Assembly (NCBI GenBank): GCA_018399475.1
Contig: JAGYOS010000014.1
Coordinates: forward strand, 1 to 6,465
DNA: 6,465 bases
Reading direction: 5' to 3'
Source: a bacterium
GTDB lineage: Bacteria > Patescibacteriota > Minisyncoccia > CAIUEV01 > JAHKAQ01
This document shows positions 1 through 4,941 of the stretch, piece by piece. Each line of letters opens with the position of its first letter. Position 1 is the stretch's first letter. The position numbers and the translations under genes were made by a program. A model generated the notes under the pieces. The model was not told the DNA's origin. It searched no databases and saw only the letters and a program-made list of their open reading frames with translations.

Positions 1-131
1 ACTTCTCCTGTAGGAATTGCCAAACGACTTTGATCTTCTTGATCTTCCAGCAACAAAAGCTTGTCCTTTTTAAAAATCAAACCTCCCGTTTTAATTACTG
101 TAAACTGATTGAATAAATTATTTTCTACCAT
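1..131 (-). CDS. Probable Nudix hydrolase, 5' part only (cut by window edge)
   Basis: This is the first 43 codons of a leftward gene that runs off the left edge. The translation starts MVENNLFNQFTVIKTGGLIF and later reads KLLLLEDQ and LAIPTGEV. A beta strand with a small-residue turn, a strand of the form KDKLLLLED, and then a proline-glycine turn (IPTGEV, residues 39-44) matches the N-terminal half of Nudix domains, where xPGGxxE precedes the metal-binding Nudix box. The diagnostic GX5EX7REUXEEXGU box would lie beyond the edge, so catalysis and substrate cannot be judged. The start ATG lies 19 bp after the hrcA stop on the same strand, so it probably shares the hrcA transcript. No Shine-Dalgarno sequence is visible. 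In many bacteria this position holds grpE, but the residues do not resemble GrpE. Confidence 0.55.
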   Translation of the reverse strand, partial: MVENNLFNQFTVIKTGGLIFKKDKLLLLEDQEDQSRLAIPTGE

Positions 132-150
132 AAAATCTTTGATTTACTTT

Positions 151-876
151 TCAAGAACGGCCCTTTTTTAAAAGCTCAACAACATATTTTACCAAAGAAA
201 CATTTTTAGCATATTCCATTCTCTTCGGGCCCATAATGGCCAAAATTCCATTTTCTCCGTCAGCAAATTGGCAACGGGAAACGATAACCGAACATTCTTT
301 TCCTTTTACCAGAGGATTTTCTCGCCCCACAAGAATAGTCATCTCTCCTTTGCCCAATTTTGCCATCAGCTTTTCAACATTCTGATCCAAATAATCCAGA
401 ATCTCCACCGTTCGGCAAATTTCATCAACATTTTTAGAAAATTCCGGCTGGGAAAGAAGACCCTTGATTCCCGATTGAAAATATTCCTTGTCTTCTATTA
501 TGCCGGAAATGGCCAAATTATGACTTAATGCTCCCAAAAGCCTGGCCATGGTTCTAACCAACTTCAAATTCTTTACCCTTAATTTTAACAGTTCTTCCTG
601 AATCAAAAATTGGTCTCTTCTGCTCAGCTCTTGATTGCCCATTAAAGAACCTATGAAATAACGGTAGCCTTTGTCGGTAGGAATTCTTCCTGCGGAAGTA
701 TGAGGCTGGTAAAGATAACCTCTTTTTTCCAATATCGCCATTTCCATTCTTATAGTAGCCGGAGAAAAACTAAATCCATATCCTTCCAAAATACTGGTCG
801 AGCCTACCGGGTTAGCTTTCCGCGTATATTCCTTAATAATACATTCTAAAATTTTTTGTTGGCGTTCAGTTAACAT
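151..876 (-). CDS. hrcA: Heat-inducible transcription repressor HrcA, short form
   Basis: The product (241 aa) is the heat-shock repressor that binds CIRCE operators. The start is set at the ATG giving MLTERQQKIL, the canonical HrcA N-terminus. The frame stays open to an ATG at 945, but that would put coding sequence inside the operator and promoter. Residues 1-80 form the winged-helix DNA-binding domain with the hallmark SPATIRMEMAILEKRGYL and QPHTSAGRIPTDKGYRYF stretches. Residues about 122-235 match the end of the GAF-like domain: GLLSQPEF (139-146), ECSVIVS (194-200) and GPKRMEYAKNVSLVKYVV (216-233). Usual HrcA proteins are about 340 aa. Here the segment from the early GAF strands through the inserted dimerisation domain, roughly 100 residues, is absent, with helix 84-120 leading straight into the LSQPEF region. 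No frameshift is evident, so the short form looks genuine. Expression should be autoregulated by the CIRCE upstream. Confidence 0.93.
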   Translation of the reverse strand: MLTERQQKILECIIKEYTRKANPVGSTSILEGYGFSFSPATIRMEMAILEKRGYLYQPHTSAGRIPTDKGYRYFIGSLMGNQELSRRDQFLIQEELLKLRVKNLKLVRTMARLLGALSHNLAISGIIEDKEYFQSGIKGLLSQPEFSKNVDEICRTVEILDYLDQNVEKLMAKLGKGEMTILVGRENPLVKGKECSVIVSRCQFADGENGILAIMGPKRMEYAKNVSLVKYVVELLKKGRS

Positions 877-903
877 TGGAAAAAGTTCCCAAAAAAAACA
901 AAA

Positions 904-909
904 CCTCCT
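904..909 (-). promoter_or_regulatory. Shine-Dalgarno-like AGGAGG in the hrcA leader, at unusual distance
   Basis: The leftward strand carries a perfect AGGAGG just after the predicted hrcA transcription start. It lies 27 nt before the hrcA ATG at 876, much further than the usual 5-10 nt. No in-frame ATG, GTG or TTG lies at a good distance. A small hairpin (GGAA, loop CTTT, TTCC; positions 889-878) lies between the two and could shorten the effective spacing. Most other genes here have no such motif, so it may be functional, but its role is unresolved. Confidence 0.4.
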
Positions 910-916
910 CTTTGGA

Positions 917-945
917 ATAATACAATAATCGTTAGCACTCGTCAA
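917..945 (-). promoter_or_regulatory. Sigma-70-type promoter of hrcA
   Basis: On the leftward strand, TTGACG (940-945) and TATTAT (917-922) are separated by exactly 17 nt; each matches the sigma-70 consensus at five of six positions. Transcription would start near 910-913, giving a leader of about 35 nt before the hrcA ATG. The -35 box and half of the spacer lie inside the CIRCE operator, so bound HrcA should block RNA polymerase. Confidence 0.75.
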
Positions 946-958
946 ACAAGAGTGCCAA
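932..958. promoter_or_regulatory. CIRCE operator (HrcA binding site)
   Basis: The plus strand reads TTAGCACTC, nine bases, then GAGTGCCAA. This matches the CIRCE consensus TTAGCACTC-N9-GAGTGCTAA with one substitution in the right arm and the exact 9-nt spacer. It overlaps the -35 box of the hrcA promoter and begins one base after the yidD stop codon. It is the known target of HrcA, encoded immediately downstream, so the unit should be autoregulated and derepressed by heat or unfolded protein. Confidence 0.95.
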
Positions 959-959
959 T

Positions 960-1202
960 TTATTTTTTGGGAACTTCATCTACTCCGCCAGGATTAAAAG
1001 GATGACATTTTAATATTCTCTTTAGCCCTAAGTAAAGGCCTTTCGGCACTCCGAACCTCTTGACGGATTGGGCGGTGTATTCACTGCAAGTCGGATAAAA
1101 ACGGCAATAGCCTCTTCCATAAATTGATTTTAAAATTCCATGATCGGGAGAAATTGTTTTTTGGTAAAGGCGGATAACAGCCAATAAAAAAAGTTTAAGC
1201 AT
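960..1202 (-). CDS. yidD: Membrane protein insertion efficiency factor YidD
   Basis: An 80-aa protein with the full YidD signature. It has an amphipathic or membrane-associated N-terminus (MLKLFLLAVIRLYQKTISP, residues 1-19), the cysteine motif YCRFYPTCSEYT (32-43, Cys33 and Cys39), then KRILKCHPFNPGGVDEVP (61-78, Cys66). YidD sits at the inner face of the cytoplasmic membrane and assists YidC/Sec-dependent membrane protein insertion. Length is normal for the family. In many bacteria yidD lies in the rpmH-rnpA-yidD-yidC cluster; here it is next to hrcA, with only a small leader ORF upstream. That ORF overlaps the yidD start by 8 nt (ATGCTTAA), which suggests translational coupling, as yidD has no clear Shine-Dalgarno sequence. 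Its last codons form one arm of the inverted repeat bracketing the hrcA promoter. Confidence 0.95.
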   Translation of the reverse strand: MLKLFLLAVIRLYQKTISPDHGILKSIYGRGYCRFYPTCSEYTAQSVKRFGVPKGLYLGLKRILKCHPFNPGGVDEVPKK

Positions 1203-1272
1203 TTTTCAATAAAATTTTATTAACGCAACAGCTCGGTCTTTTGTCCTCTTCCATTCTTGCTCCGATTCTCAT
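1195..1272 (-). CDS. Putative 25-aa leader ORF overlapping the yidD start
   Basis: I do not recognise this small ORF. It starts MRIGARMEEDKR, contains a Cys-Cys pair at residues 15-16, and ends KILLKNA. It is hydrophilic, with no membrane segment. Its support is contextual. GAGAGG lies 8 nt before the ATG, the best-placed Shine-Dalgarno sequence in the window. A plausible promoter lies just upstream. The stop codon overlaps the yidD ATG in the sequence ATGCTTAA. An in-frame TGA 12 nt before the ATG excludes a longer gene. It does not look like the tail of RnpA, the usual neighbour upstream of yidD. It may be a leader whose translation delivers ribosomes to yidD, or a chance ORF in the 5' UTR. 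Confidence 0.45.
   Translation of the reverse strand: MRIGARMEEDKRPSCCVNKILLKNA
1208..1221. repeat. 14-bp AT palindrome just upstream of the yidD start
   Basis: AATAAAATTTTATT is a perfect palindrome inside the leader ORF. It ends 5 nt before the yidD ATG on the leftward strand, where a ribosome would bind. A hairpin here would be weak, and the AT-only composition makes chance origin plausible. If it folds, translation of the leader ORF would open it. Confidence 0.3.
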
Positions 1273-1295
1273 TTTTATTTCCTCTCAGTTATGGT

Positions 1296-1324
1296 ATATT
1301 AAAATTAGTTTTTCCGGTTTCCAA
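1296..1324 (-). promoter_or_regulatory. Candidate promoter for leader ORF and yidD
   Basis: On the leftward strand TTGGAA (1319-1324) and TAATAT (1296-1301) are 17 nt apart, each matching the sigma-70 consensus at four of six positions. Transcription would start near 1289, about 17 nt before the leader ORF ATG and right before its GAGAGG. It is a modest match in AT-rich DNA, but the spacing and position fit. Confidence 0.4.
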
Positions 1325-1367
1325 AATCGGAACTTGGTTGAATTTTTCAGTTAAAAAACAATCTAGA

Positions 1368-1387
1368 GCAATTTTTTAAAAAATTGC
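1368..1387. promoter_or_regulatory. 20-bp perfect palindrome, candidate operator upstream of corA
   Basis: GCAATTTTTT followed directly by AAAAAATTGC is a perfect 20-bp palindrome. Its right end overlaps the presumed corA -35 box (1384-1389), and a second symmetry, AAAATTG-C-CAATTTT (1380-1394), overlaps it. It lies between divergent genes, has no T-run after it and its centre is AT only, so a terminator is unlikely. It could be a binding site for a dimeric regulator. A bent A-tract/T-tract element is the alternative. Confidence 0.4.
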
Positions 1388-1411
1388 CAATTTTAATAGC
1401 TATATTATACC
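1384..1411 (+). promoter_or_regulatory. Candidate promoter of corA and the rightward gene group
   Basis: TTGCCA (1384-1389, five of six matches to the -35 consensus) and TATACC (1406-1411, four of six) are separated by 16 nt. Transcription would start near 1418, leaving only about a dozen bases before the corA ATG, without a Shine-Dalgarno sequence. TATTAT at 1403-1408 is an alternative -10 box but leaves a spacer of only 13 nt from TTGCCA. Confidence 0.45.
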
Positions 1412-1430
1412 CAATTTTCAAAAAATAAAA

Positions 1431-2324
1431 ATGAAAACTATAGAAACTCAAAACTACACCTGGCTTTATTTTGAAAAGCCGAGCGAAGATGAATTAGCTG
1501 TTTTACAAAAAAAATTCAATTTACACCCGGTAGTCTTAGAAGAATTTACTACTCCTACCTACCGCCCTCAAATTGACAGACATAAAAACTATCTTTTTCT
1601 GGTCCTCCACTTCCCAATTTTTAATGAAGATAAAAGAACTACCGAAGTGGGAGAAGTTGACATTATAGTTAACGAAAAATATTTAGCAACCAGTTGTAAT
1701 AGATACCAAGACTCAATTTTTCATTATTTTGAAGAGAAGAAGAAAAAATCCGGCCAGACCTCAAAAATGCCTTCTGATTCTTATTTGCTTTTATTCAAAA
1801 TAATTGAGATCCTTTTAAATTCTTGTTTTCCCAAGTTGGATCATATTGCCCACAATTTAAATAAAATTGAAGAACGGATTTTCCAAAACCAAGAGAAAAA
1901 AATGGTTAAAGAAATCTCCATTGTTAAAAGAGATATCCTGAATTTTAGAAGGACTATCAAGCCTCAAAGAACCATTTTGGAATCTTTGGGTTGGGAAAAA
2001 AGATTTAAGGATAACCCCAATTACAAAACCAGAGTCAATAACGTGATAGGAGCCAATATCCGCGTTTGGAATGTTTTGGAAAATCACAAGGAAACCATTG
2101 ATTCTTTAGAAGCTACCAATGATTCCCTCTCTTCCTACAAACTGAATTCCATTATGAAAATTCTTACTGTTTTTTCGGTCATTTTTTTACCGGCCACTCT
2201 TACCGCTTCTCTTTTCGGAATGAACGTTGTTGTCCCGCTGGCAAATTTCTGGGAAATAATGGGAATAACAATCGGGTTTATGCTTTTAATGCTCGCTTTT
2301 GCAAAAATCAAGCGTTGGATTTAG
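1431..2324 (+). CDS. corA: CorA-family divalent cation (Mg2+/Co2+) transporter
   Basis: This 297-aa protein fits the CorA family of pentameric inner-membrane Mg2+ channels. Residues 1-235 form the cytoplasmic part: an alpha/beta domain (QNYTWLYFEKP near the start, DIIVNEKYLATSC at 77-89) followed by long charged helices (about 115-240) that build the funnel. Transmembrane segment 1 (about 242-262) ends with the signature Gly-Met-Asn at 263-265 in the context SLFGMNV, and segment 2 spans about 272-291, followed by the basic tail KIKRWI. Length is close to usual (about 300-320). Members of the family also carry Co2+, Ni2+ or Zn2+, so the substrate is not certain. The chosen ATG is the first in frame; no SD precedes it. 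The gene opens the rightward group, 17 bp ahead of cysS. No Mg2+ riboswitch is possible in so short a leader. Confidence 0.9.
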   Translation: MKTIETQNYTWLYFEKPSEDELAVLQKKFNLHPVVLEEFTTPTYRPQIDRHKNYLFLVLHFPIFNEDKRTTEVGEVDIIVNEKYLATSCNRYQDSIFHYFEEKKKKSGQTSKMPSDSYLLLFKIIEILLNSCFPKLDHIAHNLNKIEERIFQNQEKKMVKEISIVKRDILNFRRTIKPQRTILESLGWEKRFKDNPNYKTRVNNVIGANIRVWNVLENHKETIDSLEATNDSLSSYKLNSIMKILTVFSVIFLPATLTASLFGMNVVVPLANFWEIMGITIGFMLLMLAFAKIKRWI

Positions 2325-2341
2325 AAACGCTAAATTAAATT

Positions 2342-3838
2342 ATGAGTTTTTATTTATACAACACTCTAACAAATAAAAAGGAGAAGTTTGTTCCGCTGGA
2401 AAAAGGCCGCGTAAAAATGTACTCTTGCGGTCCGACGGTTTATGATCACGCCCACATTGGCAATATGTGGTCTTATCTCACCGCTGATATTCTGCGCCGG
2501 TATTTGGAATATTCAGGCTACGAAGTTCGCCATATCAAAAATATTACCGACGTCGGCCATTTTACCAGCGATGATATCCTTAGAATTGAAGGAGAAGATA
2601 AAATGGAAAAAGCGGCTCGCCGGGAAAAGAAAAGTCCTTTGGAAATAGCCGAGTACTACATCCATTTTTTTCTTGAGGACGAAAAAAAGCTAAACATAAA
2701 GAATCCGCATTTTCGGCCAAGACCTACTCAAGAAATAGAATCAATGATTAAAATAACAGAGAAACTGGTTCAGGAAGAATATGCTTACGAAACTGAAGAT
2801 GGAATTTATTTTTCAGTGGCAAAGTTTCCTGAATACGGTAAACTCTCTAAAAATTCATTGGAAGATATAAAAGCCGGCGCCAGGGTAGATATAAATGAAA
2901 ATAAAAAAGACCCTCTTGATTTTGCCTTATGGATAAAAAGAAAAGGAAAAAACAAAAACCATATTTTGTATTGGGATAGCCCTTGGGGATCGGGTTTTCC
3001 GGGCTGGCATATTGAATGCAGCGCTATGGCAATTAAATATTTAGGAGACACAATAGACATCCATACCGGCGGGGAAGATAATATTTTTCCCCACCATGAA
3101 TGTGAGATTGCTCAGAGCGAGGCTTTTACCAAAAAACCCTTTGCAAATTACTGGATTCACACTCGCCATTTTTTGGCCGACGGTAAAAAAATGTCCAAAT
3201 CTTTAGGTAATATTTTTGTTGTTTCCTCAGTTCCCGATAAGCGTTATTCAAGTTTGGAAGAAAAAGGATATCCTCCCTTGGCTTTTAGAACATTAAAATT
3301 GGCTTCTCATTACAGAAGCAAAGCAAATTTTACTTTTAAAGCCATGGATCAGGCTAAAATAAATTGGGAGAAAATCAACGAATTTTATTCAAAGATTGTA
3401 GAATTATTAGAAGAAAAAAATAAAAAAGGCGGACAAACCAATTTGGAGGTAACTTCTTACCGAACTCTTTTTGAAGAAGCCATGGATAATGACCTAAATA
3501 CTCCCCAGGCTTTGTCGGTCTGGCTTGATTTAATTAAAAAAGGCAATCGGCTGCTAGCTGAAAAAACATTGGGCAATCCCCAAGAAATAAAAAGTTTAAT
3601 GGAAAATTTTGATAAGGTCTTTGCTATTTTGAAAAAGGAAAAAAGCTTGCCGATAGCAGTGCCGGCCGATATAAAAAAACTGGGAGAGAAAAGAAAAATC
3701 GCCAGGGAGGCCGGCAAATTTGAAGAAGCGGATGAGTTGAGAGAAAAAATAAAAGCCCGAGGCTACGAAATTTTAGATCAGGGTAAAAAATATCAGCTCA
3801 AAAAAATAAAAAAGACTGTTAACATTAAGCATCCTTAA
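2342..3838 (+). CDS. cysS: Cysteinyl-tRNA synthetase (class I)
   Basis: The enzyme (498 aa) charges tRNA-Cys with cysteine in the cytoplasm using ATP. The N-terminus has the class I motif CGPTVYDHAHIGN (residues 29-41, HIGH variant HIGN at 38-41), followed by the usual HIKNITDVGH region (64-73). The zinc site is complete by family alignment: Cys29, Cys226 (GWHIECSAM), His251 and Glu255 (FPHHECEIAQSE). The KMSKS loop is intact at 283-287 (GKKMSKSLGN), followed by PLAFRTLKLASHYRS and the helical DALR-type anticodon region (about 340-430). The C-terminal domain contains KIAREAGKFEEADELREKI (452-470), typical of CysS. It is slightly longer than the common 460-480 aa because of small lysine-rich insertions (about 195-206 and 357-364) and a basic tail. 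It is probably co-transcribed with corA and dus; no SD is visible. Confidence 0.97.
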   Translation: MSFYLYNTLTNKKEKFVPLEKGRVKMYSCGPTVYDHAHIGNMWSYLTADILRRYLEYSGYEVRHIKNITDVGHFTSDDILRIEGEDKMEKAARREKKSPLEIAEYYIHFFLEDEKKLNIKNPHFRPRPTQEIESMIKITEKLVQEEYAYETEDGIYFSVAKFPEYGKLSKNSLEDIKAGARVDINENKKDPLDFALWIKRKGKNKNHILYWDSPWGSGFPGWHIECSAMAIKYLGDTIDIHTGGEDNIFPHHECEIAQSEAFTKKPFANYWIHTRHFLADGKKMSKSLGNIFVVSSVPDKRYSSLEEKGYPPLAFRTLKLASHYRSKANFTFKAMDQAKINWEKINEFYSKIVELLEEKNKKGGQTNLEVTSYRTLFEEAMDNDLNTPQALSVWLDLIKKGNRLLAEKTLGNPQEIKSLMENFDKVFAILKKEKSLPIAVPADIKKLGEKRKIAREAGKFEEADELREKIKARGYEILDQGKKYQLKKIKKTVNIKHP

Positions 3839-3864
3839 GCCTAATATTTTTATCGCTAACGGTT

Positions 3865-4893
3865 ATGTGGAAAAATATTCCCAAACCTATTTTTTGTTTG
3901 GCTCCAATGGCGGGCATTACCGATTCGGCCTTCAGGCTTATTTGTAAAAAGAACGGAGCGGATGTTGTCTACTCGGAAATGGCCAGCGCCAGCGCTCTTT
4001 TTTACAAGCCTCAGAAGACTTTGGAATTGATCCGGTTTTCTTTAAAAGAACGGCCTTATATCGTCCAGCTTTTCGGTAAAAATCCGGAGCATTTTGGAAA
4101 AGCGGCTAAATTGATAAGCCAAGGCATTCCTCTGATAAATTATGGAAGATTGGCTTTTTCCTCAAGAAAGAAAATACAGCCACCGGATGGTATTGATCTT
4201 AATTTTGGCTGTCCGGCTAAAAAAGTATTTGGCCACGGATCGGGGGCGGCCTTGATGCAAGACCCGGAATTGGCAAAAAAAATTATAGAAGCTACCGTAG
4301 CTAATACTAAACTCCCCGTCTCCCTAAAAGTAAGAATCGGACTGGAAAATTCTCAGGGAAATTTTTCTCTTTTAAATTTTCTTAAAAAAATAAATATTAA
4401 TGCTTTGGGAGTCTCCGCCATTATGGTTCATGGCAGAAGCTACAATCAAGGATTCAAAGGTCCTATTGATTACCCAACTATCCGGCAGATTAAAAAATAT
4501 TTTCGGGGGATTACTATCGCCAACGGGGGCATCCAAAGCCTTAAAGATGCCCGGATTATGCTGGAAAAAACCGGCGCGGATGGAGTGGGAATCGCCAGAG
4601 GAATTTACGGCCAACCCTTTTTCTTTGCAAGCCTGAAAACCTTAAAAAAGCCTTCTTCCAAAAAGAAAGATTGCCGAAATTGGAAAAAAATAGCAACAAC
4701 GGTTTGGCAACACGCAAATTATGCTCATCAACTTAAAAAGGAGAAGGGCTTGGTGGAAATGAGAAAGCATCTGCTGTGGTATTTTAAAGGAATTCCCGGA
4801 ATTAAAAAAATGCGGCCTGAAATAGTCCAAATCACTTCTTTAAAAGATATTAAAAAAATTATAAAGAATGTGGAAAAATTGTTTAAAAATTGA
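3865..4893 (+). CDS. dus: tRNA-dihydrouridine synthase, DusB-like
   Basis: This 342-aa FMN- and NADPH-dependent enzyme reduces uridines in the tRNA D-loop. It has the TIM-barrel landmarks in order: APMAGITDSAFR (13-24, FMN binding), VQLFGKNP (67-74), the catalytic cysteine Cys116 in DLNFGCPAKKVFGHGSG, LKVRIG (154-159), MVHGR (187-191), ANGGI (219-223) and GVGIARGIYGQP (240-251). The helical tRNA-binding domain follows, with EMRKHLLWYFKGIPG (298-312). The CPAKKV context is that of DusB. Compared with E. coli DusB there is about a 17-residue insertion before the catalytic motif (about 88-108). The start ATG is the one giving the normal N-terminus, 26 bp after cysS. A weak hairpin in that gap (TTAAG, loop CATC, CTTAA) has no proper T-run, so read-through is expected. 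The exact target uridine cannot be deduced. Confidence 0.93.
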   Translation: MWKNIPKPIFCLAPMAGITDSAFRLICKKNGADVVYSEMASASALFYKPQKTLELIRFSLKERPYIVQLFGKNPEHFGKAAKLISQGIPLINYGRLAFSSRKKIQPPDGIDLNFGCPAKKVFGHGSGAALMQDPELAKKIIEATVANTKLPVSLKVRIGLENSQGNFSLLNFLKKININALGVSAIMVHGRSYNQGFKGPIDYPTIRQIKKYFRGITIANGGIQSLKDARIMLEKTGADGVGIARGIYGQPFFFASLKTLKKPSSKKKDCRNWKKIATTVWQHANYAHQLKKEKGLVEMRKHLLWYFKGIPGIKKMRPEIVQITSLKDIKKIIKNVEKLFKN

Positions 4894-4941
4894 GGAAACT
4901 TTAAGATAGGTTGGATTGCTAAATTATGTTAAAGTCAAAAC

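Larger units (their letters stand above)
883..976. repeat. 14-bp perfect inverted repeat flanking the hrcA promoter and CIRCE
   Basis: The plus strand has AAGTTCCCAAAAAA at 883-896 and its exact reverse complement TTTTTTGGGAACTT at 963-976, 66 bp apart. The right arm lies in the last codons of yidD (Val-Pro-Lys-Lys and flanking bases); the left arm is in the hrcA leader just before its ATG. Between them lie the CIRCE, the promoter and the AGGAGG. The arms are not concentric with CIRCE, so this is a separate symmetry. In an RNA reading through from yidD they could pair; a transcript from the hrcA promoter would contain only one arm. Confidence 0.7.

Noticed and set aside
891..898. Possible frameshift at an A8 run in front of hrcA
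   Set aside because: The run lies outside the coding part once the start is set at 876, and the HrcA N-terminus is complete.
877..945. N-terminal extension of HrcA from an ATG at 945
   Set aside because: It would add 23 residues unlike any HrcA and its ATG lies upstream of the predicted transcription start, inside CIRCE. MLTERQ at 876 is the family N-terminus.
1312..1332. TTCCG/CGGAA inverted repeat in the divergent region
   Set aside because: Only five pairs with an 11-nt loop; this is expected by chance.
3817..3864. Terminator between cysS and dus
   Set aside because: The only hairpin (TTAAG/CTTAA) is five AT-rich pairs and is followed by an interrupted T-run several bases later.
151..4893. 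Recoded UGA (Gly or Trp) as in some reduced lineages
   Set aside because: hrcA and dus both end at TGA at the natural family ends, and no conserved position needs a read-through TGA.
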